Assembly (NCBI GenBank): GCA_947589045.1
Contig: CANQBQ010000004.1
Span: 1-64,000 of the forward strand
Reading direction: 5' to 3'
Origin: an uncultured Clostridia bacterium
GTDB taxonomy: Bacteria; Bacillota; Clostridia; Monoglobales; Monoglobaceae
Length of the DNA stretch: 64,000 nt
The notes beneath the pieces are model-generated. The model saw only the letters and a program-made list of their open reading frames with translations, made no database searches and had not been told where the DNA came from. The position numbers and the translations under genes were made by a program. Shown here piece by piece: positions 45,248 through 54,951 of the stretch (within the stretch, counting starts at the first letter, position 1; each line of letters opens with the position of its first letter).

Positions 45248-45316
45248 GATTATACGTAATAAAATATACAAATTAAAAATTTCTTCGTTAATTTAACCTA
45301 CGGGAGGGTAAATCCA

Positions 45317-47272
45317 ATGGCAAATGACAACAACAAAAACGGCGGTATGATAAGCGATTTCCCGATGTATATATTCACGCAGGGCGAAAATTACGAGAGC
45401 TATAAGATGCTCGGCGCGCATCCCTGCAAGGGTGAAAACGGGGAGGACGGCTATCTGTTCGCGGTCTGGGCTCCCAACGCAAAGTCGGTGTCGGTGGTTT
45501 GCGATGCAAACGGCTGGAGACGCGAGGACGGCTATATGTTCCTGCACACCGATTTCGGTATATGGGAGCGTTTTATTGAAGGCGCAAAGCCCGGAGAGAA
45601 CTACAAATACAGTATAGAAACGCAGAGCGGCGATATAATTTTAAAAGCCGACCCTTACGCGTTCTTTTCGGAGGTTCGTCCCGCAAACGCTTCGGTGACG
45701 ACCGATTTGAGCTACGACTGGCACGACGAGAAGTGGCTCAAGACCCGCTCCGAAACCGAGCCGTACAGCAGACCGATAAGTATTTACGAGACTCATCTCG
45801 GCTCCTGGAAAACTCACGAGGACGGCAGCTTATACAACTACCGCGAGATGGCTGACGAGCTGGTGTCATATCTCGTTGATATGGGCTACACCCACATCGA
45901 GATTATGCCCATATGCGAGTATCCGTTCGACGGCTCGTGGGGCTATCAGGTAACCGGTTATTACTCGGTCAACAGCCGTTACGGCTCGCCGACCGACTTC
46001 AAATACTTTGTCGATAAGTGCCACGAGGCGGGAATAGGCGTAATTATGGACTGGGTTCCGGCGCACTTCCCAAAGGACGCGTTCGGACTTGCAAAGTTCG
46101 ACGGCACCTGCCTTTACGAGCATCCCGACTCTCGCCGCGGCGAGCATTACGAGTGGGGCACCCTGATATTCAACTGGGAAAAGAGCGAGATTTTCTCGTT
46201 CCTTATATCGAACGCAATCTTCTGGCTTTCGGAGTACCACCTCGACGGTCTGCGCGTAGACGCGGTTTCGAGTATGCTCTACCTCGACTATAACAGGCGC
46301 GACGGCGAGTGGCTTCCGAACAAGTACGGCGGCAAGGAAAATATCGAGGCGATAGAGTTCTTCCGCAAGCTCAACTCGGAGGTGTTCAGGCGTTTCCCGA
46401 ACACACTTATGATTGCGGAGGAGTCCACCGCGTGGGGCGGAGTTACCCACCCCGTACACGAGGGCGGTCTCGGCTTCAACTTTAAGTGGAATATGGGCTG
46501 GATGAACGACATTTTGAAATATATGTCCATGGACCCGTATTTCAGACGTTTTAACCACAACCTCGTGACCTTCTCGTTTATGTACGCATTCTCGGAGAAC
46601 TACATTCTCGCGCTTTCGCACGACGAGGTCGTACACGGCAAAAAGTCGCTCATTGAGAAGATGTACGGCACCTATGAGGAAAAATTCGCGGGGCTTCGCC
46701 TGTTTTACGCGTATATGTTCGCTCACCCGGGCAAAAAGCTCTTGTTTATGGGCGACGATATAGCTCAGTTTATCGAGTGGAGATACTACGAAGGGCTTGA
46801 CTGGCAGCTTTTGGACTACGATATGCACCGAAAGTTCAATTTCTACTGCAAGACGCTCAACGAGTTCTACAAATCTCAGCCCGCGCTCTACGAGAACGAG
46901 CAGGACTGGAACGGCTTCCAGTGGATAAACGCGAACGATGACGAGCACAGCATCATCTCGTTTGTGCGTTACAGTAAAGAAGGCAAGGACAGCGTTATCT
47001 GCGTTGCAAACTTTACGCCGGTGGGCTACAACACCTACACAATAGGCGTTCCGTCGGACGGAATTTACAGCGTTGTGCTCAACACCAACGACGAAAAATT
47101 CGGCGGAGACGGCACGGGAAGCGGCAAATATATGGCTAAAAAAGAGAGCTTCGGAGATTTTGAGTATTCAATCAAGATTACCGTTCCGGCGCTTACAAGC
47201 ATATATCTGAAAAAGGGCGAGCTTGCACACGCCACCAACGCCAAAGGCACAAAGTCCTCGAAAAAGGCGTAA
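45317..47272 (+). CDS. glgB: 1,4-alpha-glucan branching enzyme
   Basis: 651 aa, GH13. CBM48 domain at the N-terminus (about 30-125), then the catalytic barrel. Nucleophile Asp near 314 (DGLRVDAVSSMLYLDY), acid-base Glu near 367 (MIAEESTAW) and the third Asp in LSHDEVVHGK. A C-terminal all-beta domain ends with a Lys-rich tail (KGTKSSKKA). It introduces alpha-1,6 branches. GGGAGG precedes the ATG. First gene of the synthesis operon. Confidence 0.97.
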   Translation: MANDNNKNGGMISDFPMYIFTQGENYESYKMLGAHPCKGENGEDGYLFAVWAPNAKSVSVVCDANGWRREDGYMFLHTDFGIWERFIEGAKPGENYKYSIETQSGDIILKADPYAFFSEVRPANASVTTDLSYDWHDEKWLKTRSETEPYSRPISIYETHLGSWKTHEDGSLYNYREMADELVSYLVDMGYTHIEIMPICEYPFDGSWGYQVTGYYSVNSRYGSPTDFKYFVDKCHEAGIGVIMDWVPAHFPKDAFGLAKFDGTCLYEHPDSRRGEHYEWGTLIFNWEKSEIFSFLISNAIFWLSEYHLDGLRVDAVSSMLYLDYNRRDGEWLPNKYGGKENIEAIEFFRKLNSEVFRRFPNTLMIAEESTAWGGVTHPVHEGGLGFNFKWNMGWMNDILKYMSMDPYFRRFNHNLVTFSFMYAFSENYILALSHDEVVHGKKSLIEKMYGTYEEKFAGLRLFYAYMFAHPGKKLLFMGDDIAQFIEWRYYEGLDWQLLDYDMHRKFNFYCKTLNEFYKSQPALYENEQDWNGFQWINANDDEHSIISFVRYSKEGKDSVICVANFTPVGYNTYTIGVPSDGIYSVVLNTNDEKFGGDGTGSGKYMAKKESFGDFEYSIKITVPALTSIYLKKGELAHATNAKGTKSSKKA

Positions 47273-47332
47273 TAAAACCGAAAACTATCAAACCAAGAAA
47301 CCAATAGGTTACTTAAGGAGGAGAAGTAATAT

Positions 47333-48571
47333 ATGAAATCAAAGGAATGTGTGGCAATGATTCTTGCCGGCGGACAGGGCAGCCGGCTTGGAATTCTCAC
47401 CAAAAACGTGGCTAAGCCCGCGGTTCCGTTCGGCGGAAAATATCGTATCATCGACTTTCCGCTGAGCAACTGCTCCCACTCGGGAATTGATACCGTCGGA
47501 GTTCTGACGCAGTATCAGCCGTTGGAGCTCAACACCTACATAGGCAGCGGAAGCTCGTGGGATTTAAACCGCAAGGACGGCGGCGTTTACGTTCTCCCGC
47601 CCTATCAGACGGCGGAAAAGGGAGAGTGGTACAAGGGTACCGCAAACGCAATCTATCAGAACAAGGGCTTTATAGACCAGTATAACCCCGAGTATGTGGT
47701 TATCCTTTCGGGCGACCACATCTACAAGATGGATTACTCAAAAATGGTTTCGGCGCACAAAAAGGCAAAGGCCGACGCGACCATCGCGGTAATAGAGGTT
47801 CCTTGGGACGAGGCGTCCCGCTTCGGAATTATGAACACCGACGAGGATATGCGCATAACCGAGTTTGAGGAGAAGCCGAAGGAGCCTAAGAGCAACCTCG
47901 CTTCGATGGGCGTTTACGTATTTACCTGGTCGGTGCTTAAAAAGTATCTTATCGCGGACGAGAACGACCCGAACTCCGAGAACGATTTTGGTAAAAACAT
48001 TATTCCGGCGATGCTCGGCGACGGAAAGAAGCTGCTTGCTTACCGCTTCTCGGGCTACTGGAAGGACGTCGGAACCATTCAGAGTCTTTGGGAAGCAAAT
48101 ATGGAGCTGCTTGACGAGACTCCCGCGTTCGAGATAGGCGACGAGTGGCGCGTATACAGCAAAAATCCCGCTCTCCCGCCTCATTTCATAGCAGACACCG
48201 CAAGGGTCAAGAACTGCTTTATAACAGAGGGCTGTGAAATAAAAGGAAGCGTTGAGCGCTCGATAATCTTTGAGGGCGTTACGGTAGAGGAAGGCGCAAT
48301 CGTCAAGGATTCGATTTTGTTCCCGAACTCGTATGTGGGCGCGGGAAGCGTTGTGAGAAAGGCGATTGTCGGAAACGACAGCGTTCTTAAAGACAACGTA
48401 AAAATCGGAACCGACGCGGACGACGCTCTGGACAGCTACACCAACCTTAAAATCTGTTCGGACGGCATAAGCGTTATAGGCGTCGGAATTACAATAGACG
48501 AGGGCATTAAAATAGCTCCTCAGTCTATGGTAACAAGAAGCGTTAAGCAAAAGACCGACGCTAAAAAGTAA
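47333..48571 (+). CDS. glgC: Glucose-1-phosphate adenylyltransferase, catalytic subunit
   Basis: 412 aa. It makes ADP-glucose, the committed step of glycogen synthesis. The nucleotidyltransferase start [12 protein letters not shown] is intact. The IDFPLSNC block, the catalytic-loop [18 protein letters not shown] and the C-terminal left-handed beta-helix ([19 protein letters not shown]) are present. It pairs with the adjacent GlgD. A strong GGAGGAG lies before the ATG, 61 bp after glgB. Confidence 0.97.
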   Translation: MKSKECVAMILAGGQGSRLGILTKNVAKPAVPFGGKYRIIDFPLSNCSHSGIDTVGVLTQYQPLELNTYIGSGSSWDLNRKDGGVYVLPPYQTAEKGEWYKGTANAIYQNKGFIDQYNPEYVVILSGDHIYKMDYSKMVSAHKKAKADATIAVIEVPWDEASRFGIMNTDEDMRITEFEEKPKEPKSNLASMGVYVFTWSVLKKYLIADENDPNSENDFGKNIIPAMLGDGKKLLAYRFSGYWKDVGTIQSLWEANMELLDETPAFEIGDEWRVYSKNPALPPHFIADTARVKNCFITEGCEIKGSVERSIIFEGVTVEEGAIVKDSILFPNSYVGAGSVVRKAIVGNDSVLKDNVKIGTDADDALDSYTNLKICSDGISVIGVGITIDEGIKIAPQSMVTRSVKQKTDAKK

Positions 48572-48646
48572 AAAGTAATTTATTATAAATTACGGTTTAA
48601 AATTATATATTTGGTAAACACTTAAAATAAATGTGGGGTGAAAACA

Positions 48647-49783
48647 ATGCAAAATAAAGTATTGGGACTCGTATTTGCCGACAATCCGGAAGTAGATTTG
48701 GGCGTTCTTATGAACAACCGTTCTCTCGCCGCGGTTCCGGTCGGCGGAAGATACAGAATTATTGATTTTATACTCTCGAATATGGTAAATTCGGGCATTA
48801 TTAACATAGGAATTACCACTCAGTCGAACTATCAGTCGCTTATGGACCACATCGGCACAGGCCGTTCGTGGGACCTCGACAGAAAGAACGAGGGTCTGTT
48901 CCTGCTCCCGCCGTATATCGAGAGCGCGACCGCGAGCGACACGGTTCTCGGCGGTATCGACACCATTCACGGCGCGATGGATTATCTCAAAAGGAGCCGT
49001 CAGGAATACGTTATCGTGAGCAACTGCAACACGATATGCAACATCGACTACCGCAAGGTATTTAAGGCTCATATCGACAACGACGCGGACATAACAATGG
49101 TATGCTTCAAGGTCGACAAGCTCGAAGAGGCTGAGCTCAAGCGCAGTATTCTCGTCAAAGCAAACGACAAGAGCGGTCTTATATCTGATATTCAGATTTA
49201 TCCGTCAAAGCAGAGCAACAACCTGTCGTATATGCACACCTTCCTCATAAAGCGCGAGCTTCTCATCGATTTGGTTGAGGACTGCGTATCTCACGGCGAG
49301 CATATAATCTCAAAGGATCTGCTCCTTCGCCGCGTAAAGAACGGAAAGGTCTTTGCGTATATATTCGACGGATACAACCAGACCATCGACTCTATTCAGA
49401 CGTTTTTCAAGTTTAATCTTGATTTGCTCAAGAAGGAAATCCGCGACGAGCTTTTCGCAACCGACGGCGACAACAAGATTTACACCAAGCCCAAGGATAT
49501 GACTCCCACCAAGTACGGCAAGGGCGCGGATGTATCGGCTTCGTTTATTGCGGACGGCTGCAAAATCGAGGGCGTTGTCAAAAACAGCATTATCTTCCGA
49601 GGCGTAAACGTCGGCAGCGGCGCGAGCATCGAAAACAGCATAATTATGCAGCAGTCGGATATTATGGACAACTGTATGGTTGAAAACGCGATTTTCGATA
49701 AAGAGGTCATTCTCCGCAGCGGCAAGAAACTGGTAGGTCAGGAAACCTATCCTGTCGTTATCGGCAAGAGAACGGTGGTTTAA
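48647..49783 (+). CDS. glgD: GlgD, regulatory ADP-glucose pyrophosphorylase subunit
   Basis: 378 aa, homologous to GlgC but with the N-terminal GGxGxRL loop replaced by VFADNPEVDLGVL, and with SNCNTICNID in place of the SGDH catalytic motif. This is the standard difference between GlgD and GlgC. In Bacillota the two form a heterotetramer with higher activity. GGGGTG lies before the ATG at 48647; an in-frame GTG at 48638 is the alternative. Confidence 0.96.
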   Translation: MQNKVLGLVFADNPEVDLGVLMNNRSLAAVPVGGRYRIIDFILSNMVNSGIINIGITTQSNYQSLMDHIGTGRSWDLDRKNEGLFLLPPYIESATASDTVLGGIDTIHGAMDYLKRSRQEYVIVSNCNTICNIDYRKVFKAHIDNDADITMVCFKVDKLEEAELKRSILVKANDKSGLISDIQIYPSKQSNNLSYMHTFLIKRELLIDLVEDCVSHGEHIISKDLLLRRVKNGKVFAYIFDGYNQTIDSIQTFFKFNLDLLKKEIRDELFATDGDNKIYTKPKDMTPTKYGKGADVSASFIADGCKIEGVVKNSIIFRGVNVGSGASIENSIIMQQSDIMDNCMVENAIFDKEVILRSGKKLVGQETYPVVIGKRTVV

Positions 49784-49840
49784 TATAGAGCAAAAGTCGA
49801 GAACAATTTAATTATTTAACTTGAAAGGACTGATTTTGCT

Positions 49841-51277
49841 ATGCGTAAGATTTTAATGGTTTCATCGGAAGTTTCACCGTTTGCGAAAACCGGCGGTCTG
49901 GGCGACGTTGTGGGCGCACTCCCGCAGGCTCTGGCAAAGCTCGGCGACAATGACGTAAGAGTCGTTATGCCGCGCTACGGCTGTATTCCGAACGAATACC
50001 GCGAGGCTATGGAGTTTAAGTTCTTCATATACGTTCCGCTCGGCTGGCGGCGCAAATACTGCGGCGTTTTCGAGCTTAAGCGCGACGGCGTGACCTACTA
50101 CTTTATCGACAACGAATACTACTTCGGCGATACCTTTATATATAAGTGGAACGACCTTGAGAGGTTTGCGTTCTTTGACAAGGCGGCTCTGGAAATTCTG
50201 AAAACTCTCGACTTCAAGCCCGACATCATCCATTGCCACGACTGGCAGGCGGGTATGATTCCCGTGGTTTTGAAGGCATATTACTGCAACGATGAGTTCT
50301 ATCAGAATATCGGAACGATATTTACGATACACAACCTTAAGTATCAGGGTATTTACGCTCCGAATTTGGTTGCCGACTTCTTCTCGCTCAACGGCTCGTT
50401 CTTTACGCCGGATAAACTGGAATTTCACGGCTGCGCCAACCTGCTCAAGGGCGGCATAACCTATTCGGACTACGTTACAACGGTCAGCCCGTCGTATGCC
50501 GAGGAAATAAAGACGATAGAGGGCGGCGAACAGCTTGACGGTCTGCTCCGCGCCCGCGACCAGTCGCTCTTCGGAATTATCAACGGAATTGATGAGGACG
50601 TATATAACCCCAAGACCGACAAATATATCTTCAAGAACTTTGACTCGCGCTCTTACTTCGCGGGCAAAAAGGCAAACAAGACCGCGCTCCAGGAACAGCT
50701 CGGACTTGAGGTTGACCCCGACAAGGCTATGATAGGTCTTATCTCCCGCCTTGTTGACCAAAAGGGTCTTGACCTTATTGAAGCGGCGATGGGCGAGCTT
50801 ATGAGTATGGATATTCAGTTCGTCGTTGTGGGAACGGGCGTTGAAAAGTACGAAAACCTGTTCAGACACAACGCGTGGTGCAATCCGCAGAAGCTCTCCG
50901 CAAACATAACCTTCAGCAACGAGCTGGCGCACAAGGTTTACGCGGCAAGCGACATATTCTTAATGCCGTCTATGTTTGAGCCGTGCGGCTTGGGTCAGAT
51001 GATTGCGATGAGATACGGCGCGATACCGCTGGTACGCGAAACGGGCGGTCTGCGCGATACGGTTCAGCCCTACAACGAGTTTGAAAACACCGGCAACGGC
51101 TTCTCGTTCGCTCCGTACAACGCGCACGATATGATGTTCACCTTAAGACGCGCTCTGAATATTTATCCCGACGAAAAGGTTTGGCGCGATCTTATGAAGC
51201 GCGCGATGCAGACCGACTTCTCGTGGAAATCCTCCGCGAATAAGTATGTGGAGCTTTACGACCGTCTTATCGGATAA
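49841..51277 (+). CDS. glgA: Glycogen synthase (ADP-glucose), GT5
   Basis: 478 aa. The ADP-glucose binding motif KTGGLGDVVGALP is at the N-terminus. HCHDWQAGMIPV, TIHNLKYQG and the C-terminal nucleotide site PSMFEPCGLGQMIAMRYG with the acid Glu complete the GT5 pattern. It elongates alpha-1,4-glucan chains. Last gene of the operon; a hairpin without a good T-run lies 40 bp beyond. Confidence 0.97.
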   Translation: MRKILMVSSEVSPFAKTGGLGDVVGALPQALAKLGDNDVRVVMPRYGCIPNEYREAMEFKFFIYVPLGWRRKYCGVFELKRDGVTYYFIDNEYYFGDTFIYKWNDLERFAFFDKAALEILKTLDFKPDIIHCHDWQAGMIPVVLKAYYCNDEFYQNIGTIFTIHNLKYQGIYAPNLVADFFSLNGSFFTPDKLEFHGCANLLKGGITYSDYVTTVSPSYAEEIKTIEGGEQLDGLLRARDQSLFGIINGIDEDVYNPKTDKYIFKNFDSRSYFAGKKANKTALQEQLGLEVDPDKAMIGLISRLVDQKGLDLIEAAMGELMSMDIQFVVVGTGVEKYENLFRHNAWCNPQKLSANITFSNELAHKVYAASDIFLMPSMFEPCGLGQMIAMRYGAIPLVRETGGLRDTVQPYNEFENTGNGFSFAPYNAHDMMFTLRRALNIYPDEKVWRDLMKRAMQTDFSWKSSANKYVELYDRLIG

Positions 51278-51317
51278 ATCATAAATCCTGTTTACTCACT
51301 TGATTTTAATACATAGT

Positions 51318-51351
51318 GCAAACGCCAAAAGACTGTACTTTTGGCGTTTGC
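51318..51351 (+). terminator. Strong hairpin after glgA, T-run poor
   Basis: GCAAACGCCAAAAG pairs perfectly with CTTTTGGCGTTTGC (14 bp). Only CTGTAATT follows, so termination is less certain than the stem suggests. It also lies 25 bp before the rubrerythrin start. Confidence 0.5.
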
Positions 51352-51375
51352 CTGTAATTAAGCGAAAGTGAGGAT

Positions 51376-52041
51376 ATGAAGATGACAAAATACAAATGCA
51401 AGGTGTGCAGCAAAATTTTTGACATACCGCTCGGCGCGCCGGCGGTATGCCCGGTCTGCGGAGTTGCGGGCGACAGCCTCGACATCGTCGCGGAGGAGCC
51501 CCGCACAACAAAATATTCGGGCACCCGAACCGAGAAAAATTTGCAAACGGCGTTTTCGGGAGAGTCCGAGGCGAGAAACAAGTACACATATTTTGCGTCG
51601 GCCGCCAAAAAAGAGGGCTACGAACAGATAGCGGAGCTGTTTCTCAAAACCGCCGAGAACGAAAGAGCGCACGCCAAGCTGTGGTTTCAGGAGCTGGACG
51701 GGCTCCGCGACACCGCAAAAAATCTCTCCGATGCGGCGGACGGCGAACACTACGAATGGAACGATATGTACGCGGGATTTGCAAAGACCGCCGACGAGGA
51801 GGGCTTTTCGGAGCTTGCGGAAAAATTCCGCAAGGTCGCCGCGATTGAAAAAGAACACGAAGAACGCTTCCGCGCTCTGCTCAAAAACGTGGAGACCGCG
51901 CAGGTGTTCGCGCGTAGCGAGGTCAAGATCTGGATTTGCCGCAACTGCGGTCATATAGTCGTGGGCAACTGCGCGCCCGACATATGCCCCGTCTGCGACC
52001 ACCCCCGCGCCTTCTTTGAAATCAAAGCCGAAAACTATTAA
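51376..52041 (+). CDS. Rubrerythrin with rubredoxin-like domains at both ends
   Basis: 221 aa, a cytosolic non-haem iron peroxidase. Residues 1-40 form a rubredoxin-like site (CKVC, then CPVCG). The ferritin-like diiron domain spans about 45-175 ([33 protein letters not shown]). A second rubredoxin ends the protein (CRNCG, then CPVCDHP). Classical rubrerythrins carry only the C-terminal one. GCGAAAGTGAGG precedes the start. It would protect an anaerobe against peroxide. Confidence 0.93.
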   Translation: MKMTKYKCKVCSKIFDIPLGAPAVCPVCGVAGDSLDIVAEEPRTTKYSGTRTEKNLQTAFSGESEARNKYTYFASAAKKEGYEQIAELFLKTAENERAHAKLWFQELDGLRDTAKNLSDAADGEHYEWNDMYAGFAKTADEEGFSELAEKFRKVAAIEKEHEERFRALLKNVETAQVFARSEVKIWICRNCGHIVVGNCAPDICPVCDHPRAFFEIKAENY

Positions 52042-52047
52042 GGAATG

Positions 52048-52082
52048 GAGCGCATCGCAAAGCGATGCGCTCTTTTGTTGTT
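52048..52082 (+). terminator. Rho-independent terminator
   Basis: GAGCGCATCGC pairs with GCGATGCGCTC, loop AAA, followed by TTTTGTTGTTT. Confidence 0.85.
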
Positions 52083-52219
52083 TGGCGGACATAGCGTTTT
52101 GCCCGCAAATTTCAAGACTTTTATCTATCATATAATTTATAATAAACTCTCGTGTTGTTACTTATAATCCGTTGATGTATTTACTGCAGTTTGATAAAAT
52201 CAACTTTGGGTGATGTTTG

Positions 52220-52465
52220 GTGATAAAAAGAAAAATCGGTGTTCGCATACGCGAATTACGCACTGCTACGGGTTTAAGTCAAGAAAAGTTTGCATTAAAA
52301 ATCGGTATGGATAGAACTTATCTTGCATCGGTAGAACTTGGAAACCGAAATATATCAATAGTTAACCTTGAAAAAATAGTAAGAAATATTAAGAGTCATA
52401 ATTCCATAGCTGACATGGTATATACCGTGGGGGAAAGAGATCGTCAGTGGTTTTTAAAACAATAA
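52220..52465 (+). CDS. XRE-family HTH protein next to an orphan methyltransferase
   Basis: 81 aa. Helix-turn-helix: VRIRELRTATGLSQEKFALK then MDRTYLASVELGNRNISIVN, typical of controller or xre-like regulators that accompany DNA methyltransferases. GTG at 52220 follows GGGTGAT; TTG at 52217 is an alternative. It is convergent with the Dam-like gene, their ends 25 bp apart. The sequence is more AT-rich than the host genes. Confidence 0.75.
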   Translation: MIKRKIGVRIRELRTATGLSQEKFALKIGMDRTYLASVELGNRNISIVNLEKIVRNIKSHNSIADMVYTVGERDRQWFLKQ

Positions 52466-52490
52466 AAATCTATAACAAATCTCCCTGTAA

Positions 52491-53612
52491 TTAAACAGGG
52501 AGGTTTGTTATCAGTAGATGTTCAGCACTTCGTTCATTGCGACTGCGTACATTATAAGTATAACGATTATTAAACGACAGTATATTAAATTTGTCTTTAT
52601 ATAAAGAATATATAAAATCCGTATTTTCAATAACAAGTATAAATTGAGCAACTGTTTTTTTCAATGTATATGCTAATCGCTCCTGATCTTCTTTTGTAAA
52701 GTCTTTTCCCTCGTAATCCGAAAAATCTGTGTCATACGGTGGATCCAAAAATATAAAATCCCTGCTTGTAAGATGCGAATCTTTAATAAAATCCTCAAAA
52801 TCCAAACAATATATATCCGTATTTTTAAATATGTTTTCTACCGCTTCGTTAAACATATTTTCTATTTTACTTTTAAAATTTTTCTTGTTATATGTCATTC
52901 CTCCATATGGAATGTTAAACTCGCCCTTTCGATTATATCTGAACATCGAACCGTAACAATATTCGCGAATAAAACAAAAATTTGCTATTTTATACTGCAA
53001 GGACGGCGTTTTAATTCTTTCAAGGTTTATATCATTATATACCTTTCTGAAATACATATAATAACCGCTTGCAAAACCTGTGATCAAATTGTTTTTTAAG
53101 TCCTCGGCAGAAAAGGATTTTCTTTCATTGTTCTTAATTGTACGCTGTATTTTATCGGAAACCGATTCTTTTATTTGCTGTAAAAACTCTTTTTTATCCA
53201 ATAACAATTTTTCTGAAAATCCGGAGTTGATTTTATCTGTCCAGCTTAATAACAACTCGGATAACTGCAACTCCATTTCGTCTTTGTTAATAATTTTACT
53301 TGACAATTTGCTATACAAATTAAAAACATCCATATAATTGTCACTACATATATCAATAAGATTACAAAAACTATTATTATAGCATAAAAGCATATCATAA
53401 AATAAACGATCTTGACTTTTTATCAATCCGTAAAACTGAATGAGTGATTGAGATATATCATTAACAGCCGCTCTGCAAGGATTAAGATAAAAAAACAAAG
53501 CTCCGCCTCCAAAAAAGGGTTCAATATATCTATCATATTTCGGAATATATTGTTTTATTTTATTTATTTCTCCCGATTTTCCACCCGGCCATTTAATTAA
53601 TGGATTCATCAT
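52491..53612 (-). CDS. D12-class DNA adenine-N6 methyltransferase (Dam-like)
   Basis: About 373 aa. SAM-binding motif PLIKWPGGKSGEI at the N-terminus, motif YIEPFFGGGALFF, and catalytic DPPYDTDFSDYEG. Family length is usually 260-300; here an insert of about 100 helical residues (about 100-190) enlarges the protein. Start at one of two tandem ATGs at 53612 and 53609. The gene is distinctly AT-rich, and no restriction endonuclease is visible beside it, so it is an orphan methyltransferase or the remainder of an RM system. Probably horizontally acquired. Confidence 0.9.
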   Translation of the reverse strand: MMNPLIKWPGGKSGEINKIKQYIPKYDRYIEPFFGGGALFFYLNPCRAAVNDISQSLIQFYGLIKSQDRLFYDMLLCYNNSFCNLIDICSDNYMDVFNLYSKLSSKIINKDEMELQLSELLLSWTDKINSGFSEKLLLDKKEFLQQIKESVSDKIQRTIKNNERKSFSAEDLKNNLITGFASGYYMYFRKVYNDINLERIKTPSLQYKIANFCFIREYCYGSMFRYNRKGEFNIPYGGMTYNKKNFKSKIENMFNEAVENIFKNTDIYCLDFEDFIKDSHLTSRDFIFLDPPYDTDFSDYEGKDFTKEDQERLAYTLKKTVAQFILVIENTDFIYSLYKDKFNILSFNNRYTYNVRSRNERSAEHLLITNLPV

Positions 53613-53770
53613 ATTCACACTCACAAAAAATTCTTTAGTTATTGTATCATATTTATTAAAAATCTTCAAGCCCAAAACAAAATTACATACGCCTATTTAA
53701 TAAATCAATATAGGTAATTCTCTATTTCTTTGCAAAACATAAATAACACCGCTTAGGCTGCACCGTTCTA

Positions 53771-53802
53771 AAAAAAACAACGCCGCCCTCAAACGGGCGG
53801 CG
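53771..53802 (-). terminator. Terminator of the gerA operon
   Basis: CGCCGCCC pairs with GGGCGGCG, loop GTTTGA, followed on the minus strand by TTGTTTTTTTT. It lies 25 bp beyond the gerAC stop. Confidence 0.85.
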
Positions 53803-53826
53803 AGTCATTTGCGGTTATCCTTCCCC

Positions 53827-54951
53827 TTATTGCGGATTTATTGTTACTTTGACGTAAAACTCGGCTTTTTTATATATTTCGCTCCAGTCGGTGCTTTCCC
53901 AGTTATGGTCGGTCAGGCACCTGCGGCGGCAAATGTTGCCGAACCCAAATATATCGGCGTTGTACTCCCGCGCCGAACGGTACAGCAAACTCTCCAGCTC
54001 GGCGCAAAGCGCGTTTTGCGCCTGCGGAGCGGCTCGGCTGTTGACGGTGAGCGACACGTCTACCGATATTTGAGGGATACCGTCCTTTACCGAAACGCGC
54101 TTTGAAACGCGCGGATTTTGGGTAATTTGAAACGCCGCGCCGCCTATCGACAGCGGCAGATTTTTTGCCTTTCCGTCCAGAATTTTAAAAAGCGCGACAT
54201 AGTAGCCCGAAAGCTCTCCCACGAGAGAGCCGTCCTTCATTACGCCCATACCTATAACCTCGGTCTTTTCGCCGCCGCGCCGAGGCTGCTCGCCCGCCGC
54301 GAAATCGACGTTGGCGGGAGCGTTTGAAACGCCGCCCTCCTCCGCCGTTCCCGCGAGGGGAACAACGCAGTCGAGCCACGGGTTCTCAAGCGTCTCGCCG
54401 ACGGTTTTAAGCGCGGTCAGCGGCGCAAACTTGAGCGCCTCGTCGCGAAATAAATTCTCGTAATACTTTGCCGCGCTTATCGACAGTATGGGGTCAACCT
54501 CTCCCAAAAAATTTTCGGCGGTGTCCGACGCAATCAGCACATAGGCGTTCTCGCGTATCTCCCTGTCCGCCAAAAAATCCCGCACAAGGTTTGAAACGCC
54601 CGCCTTCGCGGTATCATACGAAAATATTATGACCTTGGTTTGAGAGAGGTTCACGTTTTTGCCTATGAAGCTGCCGAGCAGACTTTTCGCGGTGTTGAAA
54701 TTTTCAGCGCACAGCGTCACGGTGCCGGAGGAGGATCTGTCTCCGCCGCCGTCCGAATAGATGCTGAGCGGGTTTGAAAACTGAAACGTAAACACATATC
54801 CGCTCTCCGCCGTATCCGCGCCGATTGCTATAACGTAGCTGTCGCTGTCAATCTCCTGCGCGTCGTAACAGCTACTCAAAACGACGCAGGCAAACAGCAC
54901 GGCGCATACCAGGCACAGCGGTTTAAGATGGTTTTTTATAAGCCTTTTAAT
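53827..54951 (-). CDS. gerAC: Ger(x)C-type spore germination lipoprotein
   Basis: About 374 aa. A lipobox (VVLSSC) precedes the mature protein CYDAQEIDSDSYVIAIGAD, the usual Ger(x)C beginning. The C-terminal domain ends with TDWSEIYKKAEFYVKVTI. It would be a lipoprotein of the inner spore membrane. The first standard start is GTG at 54900, which leaves no basic region before the hydrophobic core. I therefore extend to ATT at 54951 (IKRLIKNHLKPL...), placed 5 nt after GGGGGTGAG. That rare start is an inference; 54900 is the conservative limit. Confidence 0.85.
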   Translation of the reverse strand: MKRLIKNHLKPLCLVCAVLFACVVLSSCYDAQEIDSDSYVIAIGADTAESGYVFTFQFSNPLSIYSDGGGDRSSSGTVTLCAENFNTAKSLLGSFIGKNVNLSQTKVIIFSYDTAKAGVSNLVRDFLADREIRENAYVLIASDTAENFLGEVDPILSISAAKYYENLFRDEALKFAPLTALKTVGETLENPWLDCVVPLAGTAEEGGVSNAPANVDFAAGEQPRRGGEKTEVIGMGVMKDGSLVGELSGYYVALFKILDGKAKNLPLSIGGAAFQITQNPRVSKRVSVKDGIPQISVDVSLTVNSRAAPQAQNALCAELESLLYRSAREYNADIFGFGNICRRRCLTDHNWESTDWSEIYKKAEFYVKVTINPQ

